Below are positions 36,438-47,483 of a stretch of DNA of 64,000 nt, in pieces. Both the position numbers and the translations under genes were made by a program. The stretch lies in assembly GCF_002105155.1 (NCBI RefSeq), contig NW_019028991.1, positions 248,001 to 312,000 on the forward strand. The letters are read 5' to 3'. Source of the stretch: Lobosporangium transversale (Eukaryota; Mortierellomycota; Mortierellomycetes; Mortierellales; Mortierellaceae). The first letter of the stretch is position 1; every line of letters starts with the position of its first letter. The notes under the pieces were generated by a model. The model was given only the letters and a program-made list of their open reading frames with translations. It did no database searches and was not told the origin of the DNA.

Positions 36438-36731
36438 TGAACTCAATTCAACATATTGACGAATTAGTCAAGGAGTACTTATTAGTAATGATAAGCAAGG
36501 ACTTCTGGAGGCCTCATGGGTCTTTAAAAACCTTGGTGCACTTCTTTTAAGCGTATATGGTATTGAGCGAAAAAAGGACAGAATTCTTATCATGGACAAT
36601 GGCATTGATATGATGTAGCATTATTGTTTTGTGGCGCGCTCTTTCTTTTAGTTCAGAGGGTTTACAAACACCTACAAGGCCTTTGAGGCCGAGAGCAAGT
36701 CAGATAAAGACAAGGGATTTCAGGTATAAAA

Positions 36732-36762
<31 letters not shown>

Positions 36763-39700
36763 GACAATTTTGCTCCATTGTTCCTAATTCGTGTTTCCTA
36801 CAATATATTTTATTCGATGTATTTAGGCAGAGAAAATCATCGAAGAGCTATTCTCAGCCATTACTGCCATGGATTTGAATTCATTGCTGGAATATTGGCG
36901 ATACCTTGATATACGATATTTCTCACGTCTAGATCATCGCTTTTCAGGGAGTGTTAAAAAATTCGAACTATGTCTTCTAAGATATTATCTTGTCTATGGT
37001 AAGAGTGTAATCCTCAATGCGCCTTTTTTTTTTTTTTCTTTGTACTATTAAGCTAAACGTATCTATTATTATTACTTGTTATCTTATTATTCCCTGTTTA
37101 TTTCCTGAGAATAGCAATACAGCACAAGAGAAGAGATAAAGTAGTCGAGTTCTTTGATATTCACGGAGCAGAGCTTCAGGGCAATCCTGAATGGGTGCGT
37201 TGGTTTGGTACGAATATTCAGTCATTGAATTGGAGGAAAAAAAGAAAAAAGAAAAAAGAAAAAAAAAAAAAAAAAGATATATTCACTAAGACCTTAGATT
37301 CAATCTTTTTTTTTTTTTTTTTTTTTTTTTTTTGTTGAATATTATAGCATTACCCTTCTCAAAAAAACCAGAAGTAGATCCAGAGTTTGATGTATTCTTT
37401 TCAAAGGCGTGGCTTGATACATTTACGGTGTCATTACATAACTTTCTCAGCACTGTCTTCCAGAATATGCGTACGCATCTTCATTTGAATATTTTAAAGC
37501 TAAAATGGATGATACAACTTGAAGGAAAAAAAAAAAAAAAAAAAAGCTTTGTTTTCCTAATCCTATTTATTTTATTTTATTTTTTTAGCACTGCCAAGTC
37601 TTCTATGTTTCAACATCGATAGATTGCACAGGAAAGCACTTCAATGCGAGGTTGAGACTTTGCAGGGTATGATCGAGAACTTGCGTAAAGAAATACAGTC
37701 GAATGATGCAGAAATATCGTCTTTGAGAGATCAGGTAAAAAAAATAAAGATAAAAATAAAAATAAATTAAAAGTTAAAAATGAGAAAGTTAGCTTTGGGC
37801 TCTTACATTATATATATATCTTATAGGTAGCATTGAAAAAGGTCACAGGCGCCAGGAGGCGACGAGCAGCATCTATGGTAGAACCACAGTTGATTATCAA
37901 CGCGGACGGTAGTATGAAGGGTGGTACTATTCCGAAACGATCTGGCTCACAGTCCTCGCAGGTGTCACAAACAAGTAAATAAGCTTAATTTTACCATGCT
38001 TACTAGTGCAATTGATGTCCTTATATAAGCATTCAATTCATCTAACTTTTTAACTTTTTATATCAAGGTCGACTGGCAATAACGAATGCGAGACGCCTCC
38101 GTGCGGCATCAGATGCAGCATCTTTTGCAAAATCGGACAGTGATATTGCATTGCTTTCAGATTCAGCTTCAGAGGAAGGAGATTCTGTAAAAGGATCAGA
38201 AGAAAAAGTAGCAGGAGAAGAAGGAAGAAGAGATGGAGGAGCAGAAGAAATTGAGGCAGAGGGGGCAGTAGTGGGAGGAGTCGAACAACCTTTTATCATT
38301 GTGTCTCAAGAGATCTTTTTAGAACATCAATCTGGAATTACTCATGCGAAATTCTCTTGTGAGGGTACTTTGATTTCAAGCTGTGATACAGAGAACATTG
38401 TGAGGATATGGGCGTACAATGGATCGAGCGCCATGTCACCTGCAAAGATTACAAACACGAACAATATTCTATCACTGGCCTGGGAGACCCGTGATCGATA
38501 TGTAAGGCAAAAGAAGGAATCATCCATATCGTACCTCAAAGAATTTCGATTCAGAAGACTGACGCAAAATTTTTGGCTTTTTTTTTTTTTTTTTTTTTTT
38601 TTTTTGACTTTTAGATCTTCTTGGGCACCGATGTGAATTTGATCCGCTGCTTCAGTTTAGACTCGAGGTCGGTAGTGCATGAAATCAAAACCGATACTCA
38701 ATTCCCAAGGTAAATCAAACTCACTTTTTGCATCCCTAGCCTCGGTATCTGTCTGTTTATCGCCTATTCCTAATATGTATTTTTTCCTTTTTTTTCTTTT
38801 CTCTCTTTAGAATTAGATATTTAGCGTATTCTCCGGTAGAGCCTGTCCTCGTATGTGCTGTAGCTAATAGCGACGATACTTCTGGAGCATTATTGTCGAT
38901 CAATATGAAATCCATGAATACTGAGGTATGGGATGGTTAACAAGGGTAACGATTAGCTCTTAAAAAAAAAAAAAAAAGCTATTCCAGAAGGGGAATACCC
39001 GACTTATTTTCTTTATTTCTTTCTTTTTTCTTCTTATCTCCTACCTTGCCCTTAGCACATTGTGCTATTGAATGGTGGGGCAGCAGATGTGATTAATGCA
39101 GTTGGATTCAACCACAACGGACAACTGCTTGTTACTGGGGATGTCGGAGGAATGATTAAGATTTATGATATCCGATCATTGACACAGATCATGGAATGGA
39201 GTGCATCTGGGCAACCGATCTTGTCTTGCACATTTAGCTTTGATGAGACATCGATTTATAGCGTTGATGCGCAAGGCCGGCTTTCACAGGATTCGATACA
39301 TAAACCAGATCATAGGGTTGATTCATATCCATTGCAGGGGTTTACATCCTCTACACTATCGTCAGCGATAGTCACATCATCTTCGAATAGTGTTCATTCA
39401 GCGGGTGGAAATAGTATACGATCCAAGACGTTTGTTCGTACTGCTTCCATTGGACATGCTCCTAGAATACAACTAGAGAGTTCTGGAGGCACTATTTCAG
39501 GTGTATCCGGTATTGGAATCGACAGTGGAAATGGACAGGAAGGAGAAGGAAGCTCATCATCCACTAGTACTGCTGCTACTGTTGCTGGAAGCAAAGCTTC
39601 TAATAGCAAATACTTTACCAGTAGCGCTCTGGCGAGCATGAATGTTGGGCCAGGTCAACTTTTGGGCTGGAGTGGTGATACCGATCACCTTGTGATGGCA

Positions 39701-39962
39701 TGTGGAAATGCAGGCGTCATAGTCCAGGTAAGGATCGAAGTAGTTTTTTTTTTATTATCACTATTATTTTGTCAAGGTTGTTAAGTGGAAAATATATTTG
39801 CTTTTATTTCTTGTATCATAGACCAATTCAGGGCAGCAAGTACAACCATTGCTAGGTCATTCCCACCCCTTGACATGTGTAGACTGGTCTGCAGTTGTTG
39901 GAGCGTGTCTCACTGGATCAGCTGATGGAACTGTTCGGATTAGCAAACTCATGCGCATCTGA
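36437..39962 (+). CDS. WDR91: WDR91 homologue (endosomal PI3P/Rab7 regulator), 12 exons
   Basis: In animals WDR91 is a Rab7 effector that restrains class III PI3-kinase during early-to-late endosome conversion. Exons: 36437-36484, 36652-36723, 36827-36998, 37115-37207, 37348-37470, 37589-37734, 37827-37974, 38068-38501, 38615-38709, 38811-38925, 39056-39727, 39822-39962; all phases fit, 752 residues (human 747). The N-terminal LisH-like segment reads HIDELVKEYLLFRGFTN. Next come SLLEYWRYLDIRYFSRLD, KKFELCLLRYYLVYAIQ and WLDTFTVSLHNFLSTVFQNM, then a coiled coil (exon 6), an acidic linker and C-terminal WD repeats beginning EQPFIIVSQEIFLEHQSGIT and including GFNHNGQLLVTGDVGGMIKI and VGACLTGSADGTVRISKL. 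A Ser-rich insert of ~95 residues interrupts the repeats in exon 11. Budding yeast has no clear counterpart. Confidence 0.92.
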
Positions 39963-40152
39963 GGCTCTGATAGTTTTTTTTTTTTTTTTTTAAGAATCAA
40001 ACAATATAAAGCTTGATATTTTATTTTATAATAATGCAGGATGGACTGAAATTTTATTGTACTTGTTATTCAAAGGCTTTCTGCCCTTAAAGAGCGAATG
40101 AGAAATAATACACAAAGTGAGATAGTGATAGCAGGTAAATGAGGAGGAAAAA

Positions 40153-41485
40153 TTAGGCAAAAACATTTTTATCAGAGAGAGGATCGTCTGGTAATACTGC
40201 ATCCTTCATCTTCGCATCTCTCTTGGCAATAGCTTCCATGCGATCCTTATAACGGTTAGCCTTGGCATTCCTGATATGAGCTCTTGCGACATTGGGACTA
40301 ATAAATTCAGGATTTTCGAATGCAGTCTGACCGCCAAAAGAGCCATCAAAGGTGCGGATTGGGTTCATGACAAAGCGAGGGCCAATTTCGACTAGAGTCA
40401 GATCAGTTGTGTCTGTGGGAGAGCGATGTTCGATCGGCTTTTCTGTGATCTGGTAATTACGGAACCAGACACGGTTATCGACAATAGAGAAGGAAATGAC
40501 ATGATCGATAAAAGGCTTAATTCTACGTGATGTTTTAGGGACACCAAAGACCTGTGTAAAGAGTTCCTTCATCAACATCCAGTGAGGAGTACTTTCAAAG
40601 TTCTTGTCGAATGACAAAATGTGACGCGATCCTTTTAGACAGTTTCCAGTCATCTTGAGCTCTTCCATTGTGTGAACTTGGGAAGTATAAACAAAAAAGA
40701 AAAGGAGAAGGTTTAGTACACACGTGCTTTGCCTATGTTACAAAGATTCAATCTTGGAATAAAAAGAATTGAGGATGGCCTCAACAGACCAATATTGACT
40801 TACTGTTCTGGACATGAAACTTCATGCTAGGACCATTAGGGGTCTTGGAAATCCACATGTAAAGATCCTGTCTCTTTCTGACCTCGAAGAAAATGCAGTT
40901 GTTACAATTGTTCAAATCGGCAAGCTCATTAATGATATAAAGTTTTGATTTGGAATCCAGTTTAGCATCCTTCTTTGAATGAGGCAACAGGTTGCCGAGA
41001 TCGGTGAGCAAGTGGCGTTGGCTAATTTATCATTGAGTTAAAAACCTCGAATTAGCTGGAAGAACATGGCAGAGGAAAAAAAAAGAGAGATGTTTCCCCC
41101 AGTTTGGCCTCCTGAATTATTATAGCTCGGCTTTGAATTGAAGATCTTATTGTCAGCAGCTGGAGATAGCAATCCATATTGGCTCAGATATATTCTACTA
41201 TTTTTCCCAGTTAAATCAACATCTTTTGATCTGATGTCCCTAACTATAGTATCATCATGTGGAATTGCACACGATCCAACTACTACACAATTATTGCCTT
41301 CTGCCAGGTCAAATATTAAACATTGGAGTAAAACAAATGCGTTTTGCTTACCGAGAATTAATTCCACGTGAAGACAAGAGAAGCACACGCTGCTTATTTT
41401 TGAAGATTTTATCATCTGAACTCTTGGTGACAATACCTTCAGCCTTGTCCTTTTTGTCCTTCTGTTGTTTAAATACGGTAGCCAT
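40153..41485 (-). CDS. BRX1: Ribosome biogenesis protein BRX1 (Brix domain)
   Basis: Nucleolar factor needed for early 60S assembly. Exons: 41485-41352, 41021-40804, 40676-40153; 291 residues, the same as yeast Brx1. The start is MATVFKQQKDKKDKAEG; the Brix domain opens with KQRVLLLSSRGINSRQRHLL and continues LLPHSKKDAKLDSKSKLYII, NNCNNCIFFEVRKRQDLYMW, NCLKGSRHILSFDKNF, KPFIDHVISFSIVDNRVWFR and EIGPRFVMNPIRTFDGSFGG, all strongly conserved. The C-tail is Lys/Asp-rich. Its start is 331 bp from that of COX6A, transcribed the other way. It converges with WDR91 over 190 bp. Confidence 0.96.
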
Positions 41486-41816
41486 GGTTATATATTTAAG
41501 AGGATATTAGAGTATATAGAATGGTGGAGTTGATGTTGTTAGGGAGCGTCGGGTTTTACAAGGACAAGTGAAGTAATGAGGAGTAAGGATTGCCTGCTTA
41601 CAAGGCATGAACAAAAAAAAGAAAAAAAAAAAAGAAACAATAACACACAGGATGTGGCTTTCATGAGTCTTTTTTTATTAAGCTTGTCACTATCATGTGA
41701 TGCCCAGTTTTCCGTGAATTCCGTCTCAATTGATGACACTCTATTTTGAACCTTCCTTGACCCATCTAATATCTTCCCCTTCATCGAAATAACACAGAAC
41801 CAATAAACACACAATA
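41486..41816. promoter_or_regulatory. Bidirectional promoter region BRX1/COX6A
   Basis: 331 bp between divergent start codons with no room for another gene. It has A-rich runs near 41610-41632 and a T run near 41669, and must hold both promoters. No specific factor site was recognised. Confidence 0.5.
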
Positions 41817-42129
41817 ATGGCTTCCCGCATCGCTGCTGCTGTCAAAGGCATCCGTTTCGCCTCCTCTACTTCCGCTGCTAACGCTGCTAACCCTTGGTTG
41901 GCTGAGCGCATTGCCATCAAGGAACATGCCGGACGTACGTTTCTCACTCTTTCTATCCTTTTTTCTTTGCTGTTATTGAATACCAGTCTCTGGCGCATCC
42001 ATCGCCTTTTTAATTCCAAGTCAGCCAGCGGATTACATGCCAACTACGCTACATGAGCAAATGAGAAAATGAAAATCTTGCAGCATCTCATCAGCAAAAT
42101 GAATCGCGACACATGATATTAGTACGGCC

Positions 42130-42171
<42 letters not shown>

Positions 42172-42887
42172 CGGAAACCTCGAGAGGACGGTAGAAGGTT
42201 TAATTTATACTTTCAAATGGCATTTGAAAGCAATTCCTCTCCTTTGAAATTAGTTTTTGCATTAAGCAAGTGGTGGAAGAGCCAATCATCAATTCTGTTT
42301 GGCCATTTCGGATCCGTTGATTGTTACAGCAAGGAAAATACTTTGTGATTTTATCAGTATTCTTACGCGGCATTACTGGACGGCGTGTCTGACGCCACAC
42401 ATTATAAACATTAGAGGACTTTTAGTATTCTCTATTCTTCTATTCCACTACTTCTTATCAACATGAGCATTATTTCTAACTTTTTTTTTTAAACGTCCTT
42501 GTTTATAGCTGCTGCTGAGACCTGGCGCAAAATTTCTATCTATGTCTGCATCCCTACTATCCTCGTTTCTTCGGCCAATGCCTACAATCTCTATGCTAAG
42601 CATCAGGCCCACTTGGAGCATGAGCGTCATGAGGGTCACGAGCGCGTCAAGTACCCTTACATGCGCATCCGTGCCAAGGTAAAAATGAAGGAAAAAATTC
42701 ATGTCCTCACTTTTTTTATTTCGGATATCTGCAGTTAGTTTATGTGTCCTAATATAACAGGCTGGGTAATGTTTTCAATTTTTTTTAAACGTGCTTCTTT
42801 TTTTTTTTTTTTTTTTTTTTTTCCTTTCTCTAGGCTTTCCCATGGGGTGATGACTCTTTGTTCTATAATCCCGATGTCAACTTCTAA
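41817..42887 (+). CDS. COX6A: Cytochrome c oxidase subunit 6A (Cox13), mitochondrial
   Basis: Small nuclear-encoded inner-membrane subunit of complex IV. Exons: 41817-41934, 42509-42678, 42834-42887; 113 residues. The N-terminus (MASRIAAAVKGIRFASSTS) is a typical mitochondrial presequence. Then ETWRKISIYVCIPTILVSS gives the single membrane helix, HEGHERVKYPYMRIRAKAFP the conserved C-domain, and WGDDSLFYNPDVNF the family end. Intron 1 is 574 nt and contains a T13-A29 hybrid; intron 2 has a T-rich stretch before a TTTCTCTAG acceptor. Confidence 0.95.
42130..42171. repeat. T13-A29 hybrid homopolymer in COX6A intron 1
   Basis: Thirteen T followed directly by 29 A, self-complementary across the junction. 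Lies well away from both splice sites of this 574-nt intron. Confidence 0.9.
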
Positions 42888-43113
42888 ACGAGCTTGGCTT
42901 AATGATCATCATCAATCATCAACAACATCGATAACAAAAAAAAAAAAGAAAAAGATGGGCGGATGAATTTTTAGAATCGTATACAGTTCTTTATAGCTTT
43001 GTTAGCTTTACAATAACATGGATGAAGGAAACTAAGGAAGTTCTGAAAATTCAGGCGACTTAGTCAAAAGTAAAAAAAACTTTTTTCTTTTACTTTGTGA
43101 ATAAAGAAATAAT

Positions 43114-43145
<32 letters not shown>

Positions 43146-43413
43146 TTGAATTATTACTCCAAGTCCTTTTCAACCAATTATGGAATACATAATATGCGAT
43201 GTATAAATGATAGGAGATGTGAGTAGTTTCAAAAACATTCCTCATCTCTGCCAGATGAAGAGGTTGTTCCTGTTGCTGCCCCACTAATGCTTTCAGGAAT
43301 AAAGTAACAAGGACTAATCAAAAGGGAAGAGAGAAACTTTTTACAGAAACCATAGCTCAAAATATATAATAAATAGCTCTTTCTCCCTTAAATGTATCTG
43401 CTGTTGCTTCTAT

Positions 43414-43778
43414 TCATCGATCCTCTTGATCTTCACCCATAATAATTTCTTTGAATGCCGCCGTCAAACCAGCATGGATGGCCTCAAATCTACATTTGAA
43501 CTCCGTAAAAATGAGGGTGTATCTGACAATCAATCAATAGCCGACGTATATGACTATCGTGGATAGCGAAACCTTAATCATTGGTTTTGGAGCCACAGCA
43601 AGTTAAGGCCCAGATGTTCGTCCCGAGAACTATATATGCTTTTTTGATCCGATTGAGAATTCGTTAACTTGCCTCAAATACCAACCTCAAGTAATGCAGC
43701 ACTCTTTGTAACTTACCTAGCAGCGAGAAGGAGCGATAAACGGGTAGGAGCGGAGAAGAGTCGATGAAGTTTCGACAT
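43414..43778 (-). CDS. Candidate two-exon small gene (56 residues)
   Basis: Exons 43778-43717 and 43522-43414 with a good GTAAGT donor and TTGTCAG acceptor join in phase. The product begins MSKLHRLFSAPTRLSLLLAA, which resembles a mitochondrial presequence, and ends FKEIIMGEDQEDR. No family is recognised. An overlapping second frame upstream contains a membrane-like segment (FKAIFAAVIVIGFILYVEG) that runs into the same donor but gives a less plausible exon 2. Either may be the real reading, or the locus may be a decayed gene. It converges on COX6A. Confidence 0.35.
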
Positions 43779-46753
43779 TTTCCCTCCACATAGAGGATGA
43801 ATCCAATCACAATGACAGCTGCAAAGATAGCTTTGAAAAGGGCTCTATGAAGGTAACTCCTCCGATAAAGAGGACGACCTTAAAGCTCCCATGAAAGACT
43901 GTGTCTGGAAAGGTTTGCGAGAGCGCGCTCATAGCCTGGAAAAGCCTAAAGCACCACTTCTCTTGGCTCTAGGTGGTTTGTAACATGATTAGGCCAATGA
44001 CCGCGATTAGGATCGAGGAAGAGAAGCATCCTAATAGATATATGCCCTAAGAGTTGCTCTCTCCCGAATTTACTCGTTTGGATCGATAAAGATACATGAT
44101 TCAAGGCAAAAAAAGAGGAAAGCTGTTTTGTTTCTATCGAATACCCTCCTCCCTCTCGCTCATCTCTTTGCTCCACCATTTGTTTACATCAACGCTGTAA
44201 TGAAGAAGGTACTCCATTTTTGATATGGCGGGCGACATGAGTAGAGTGTGTAAGACCTTTTTTTCTCTTTTTATTTTCTTTTCATCATATCCATCATAGA
44301 CCATCATCAATGCCACTAAAAAAAAAAAAAAAAAAAAAAAGGTGGATCAAAAGAAAGATAAGGTTGGAAGAAAGGCAGTTCCAACGACGAGTGAGGCAAT
44401 AGGCCCCATATTCGTGCTTGCCCTCGCCTAGCGGAATAAATAAACAGAAAGAAGTTATGCTCTTTAAGGATAACGTCCTGAATTTTCTCTGGATCTTTTT
44501 TTTTTTTTTTTTTTTTTCTTTTTCTTTTTTTGAACAAGCGTTGCCTTGAGCTCCTTATTTTTTGAGCTTACTAGCACTTGGATCTGTAACTAAATGTTAA
44601 TTGATCAAAAAAAGAAAAGAAAGTCGATATCCCGACAAAACAGACATTCAATAAATCGTAATCTTACGAGAGTTGAATGCATCAGGAACATGGTGCGCGA
44701 AAAGTGGGGCTATATGATTAATTCTATGCTTCCTAACTACTAAATTTCAATGAAACGTCTAGAAGGAAGAACGATTGAATAAGAATCATAAAGTCTGAAT
44801 AATTTATAACCTCGATCGCGTTTGTGTATATTATACACCGCATGCCTTGTCCTGTCCCAAACAGGTTGAGGGTTGAGCGGAGATCATTGGTAGCTCTATA
44901 TTTTTCAAATAGACCTGGGCACACTAAACTACTCCCGGCATCTGACAGTATAGTTCAACAAACCACTTGTTGATGGGATCACAGCTTTCTCGCAGTGTAT
45001 TCAAATGCAGAGCTGCGCCAAGCCTCTTTCTAACCCTATATGTCATTTACTTCTGCTATTTATTGTTATGCATATTTATCATCCTTGTAATGTTCGTCTT
45101 CATTGTTGTGTGTGACACAAGCTATACAGTACTTTGATCTAAGATGCAACTCTAAGCGAGCTCTTTATTCCGCTGAATATGTTCATTAGTTTACAATGAT
45201 TCCATCTTCCACCAGCCAAAAACCGGCTTGGTATTGAAGTCCAAGGACAAAGGTAAATGATCTAAAAAAAAAAAAAAAATAGGTGATTTGAAGCTGAGAA
45301 GCCATGACTGTGATATACGCTATCCATGGGTATGATCTTTCTATGAACAAAGTACTGTCATAACATTCATTATCTATACATTGGGTGATCAAAAACAAGA
45401 AAGGAAAGACATGCATTTGATCATATTACTCACCATTGCCTTTGAGCTGATATTGGCCACTCTATTCTTTCTTTTATTTTTTTATTTTTTTTATATTTTT
45501 TTCGGAAGAGGAGGAGGAAGGACGCTTAAAAATAAATAGGCATTTATATTTGAACAGCTGAACGAGAAGGCCTCAATATTAATAAGCGAGTGTGCTATTA
45601 CCAGTTTTGCGCTGATTAGCTACGCCATACTTGAAAGTTATATTGGAGAGCGCTTTTATTATTGCACCTGTGGACTATATTTATTATTTTAAAATAAAAA
45701 GGACCTTGGTCAACAAATAGATCCGAGAAAAAAAACTCCTTGCACGGTTTTTTTATTGCTAGTCGATAAAGGAGAAAGAGTGGATTAAAACTTTCATAAA
45801 AAAAAAAGAGAGAGCTATTCTGTACTCTAGGAAGATCGACTTTTAGATAGACATGCATCCATTATTTGATTGATGGTGAAACGGAGGTACTACTTTCATG
45901 GTGGACCCTACTCCACTGTTGATTTCATTATTAATCTTATACTCTTCCGACGTGGATAGGAGTGAGGCTGCTAGTCCGTATAATGAGCATTAAGATGTCT
46001 GCCATCCAGGGTTTCAGTATGTATTTATGTGTTTTGTCAATATTATATTTGATAGTAGTTGATTTAGATTATTTATTTATTTATTTTTTATACCTGGGGT
46101 AAGTTTTAGCCAGAGTTTTCGCGTGTGGTGTTTTTGCTTTTTTTTGTGTTACACAAATGAAGTAATTTGTTGTGAAACGTCGCTGAATCATTTTTTGTAA
46201 CGATTGACGCACCATTTATTGCCAATTATTTGTACAAAAAAATTCCTATCATTGACTACATCTCGGTAGCGGAGCCAATTTTGCTTTTTAGTTGAATTGG
46301 CAGCTATCGATGGGATGTTATGAGGAATAGTCACTTTTAGTAGTGACCAATATCGAATTTAACCGACAGTAGCGCCCTCTTTTTGTATTTAAAGGTGATG
46401 TTGAGATGTATAAATGTGAAAATGAACTGGTTCTTTAACCAAGGTACAGTTGTTTGCTGTTGTGGCACGAAAAGATATGAAATAAAATAAAATAAAATAA
46501 AATAAAATAAAAGAGAAGAAAAGAGCATCACACATTATTTTTATTCCATTCTACGTCGGAATGAAAGGGCCGAATATTATATTGATTGTGTAATTTGAAT
46601 GAATACGAAAGACAATGGGAAGTGCATGCGTTGCCTTGAGTTTACGGCGGATGGCCAACAGAATCCGCTAATGGATCGTGTTATATTTTGGATACTTACA
46701 CGTTCGTATATAATTATCTTGAAGCTTCGTTCCAATTGAGCTCTATACAGAAG

Positions 46754-46790
<37 letters not shown>

Positions 46791-47483
46791 AATGCCTAAC
46801 GATCCTAGGCGGAAAACAAGGCACGCATTGGTAGATCAAAGGGGCTCTTATTGCACTGCTATGCCTTTTAAAAAGTAAATATGAACACATTTTTATAATT
46901 CCTTAGTTGGAGAGTAATAAACGATACTAGAGTATAGTATTGTGATGGAGATAACTTTGAGAAAAGAATACCGAGCTTATTCATAATCATGACATTTCCT
47001 GGGCATACTTTTCCTACTAATCCTATCCTGGTCAGACAACTTGTTTGCTAAGACATGGATGGAGAAAGACCAAATCTAAAGCGAGATACAAGTAGTAAGT
47101 CATACCCTATTATCATGTTCATAAATAGAGGACCGCATAAGTCGCACTTTTTTTTTGTCTTGTTTCTTTCCACCCTTCGTAGACTCTTACCCGGAATACA
47201 TTGTATGTCTCTGTTCCCACAATTCATATTGATCTCTGACCGCTAATCATTAACTAGTTAATGTTGTTTACGGTTTTTCTCTCACTTTTTCTCATACACT
47301 CGGTTGCTCATCTGTATCCACAGTCCATTTTGCATCCAATACCGAATTGTTACGCCGTGTTCCCATTGATCATCCTTGTGCTACGCACTTGCACATCGCA
47401 TCCTTCGAATTCCTTGTCCTGTGTTTCTACCCATCCGCTCCTAACACATCGTCAACCAATCTCTATATCTCTCTATTCGGTCA
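43779..47483. other. 3.7-kb AT-rich spacer upstream of the ABC transporter gene
   Basis: No convincing gene. Includes A or T tracts near 44319-44340, 44499-44517, 45263-45277 and 46757-46788, a small dyad GTCAC/GTGAC at 46331-46348, an AAATA microsatellite at 46480-46512 and a C/T-rich stretch from about 47260 to 47480 that is probably the ABC promoter and leader. Short open frames show no domain. Confidence 0.5.
46480..46512. repeat. AAATA pentanucleotide microsatellite
   Basis: About six and a half tandem copies of AAATA/AAAAT in the spacer upstream of the ABC gene. Confidence 0.85.

Noticed and set aside
46259-46400. Possible solo LTR with a small dyad
   Set aside because: No TG...CA ends, primer-binding site or target duplication could be seen.
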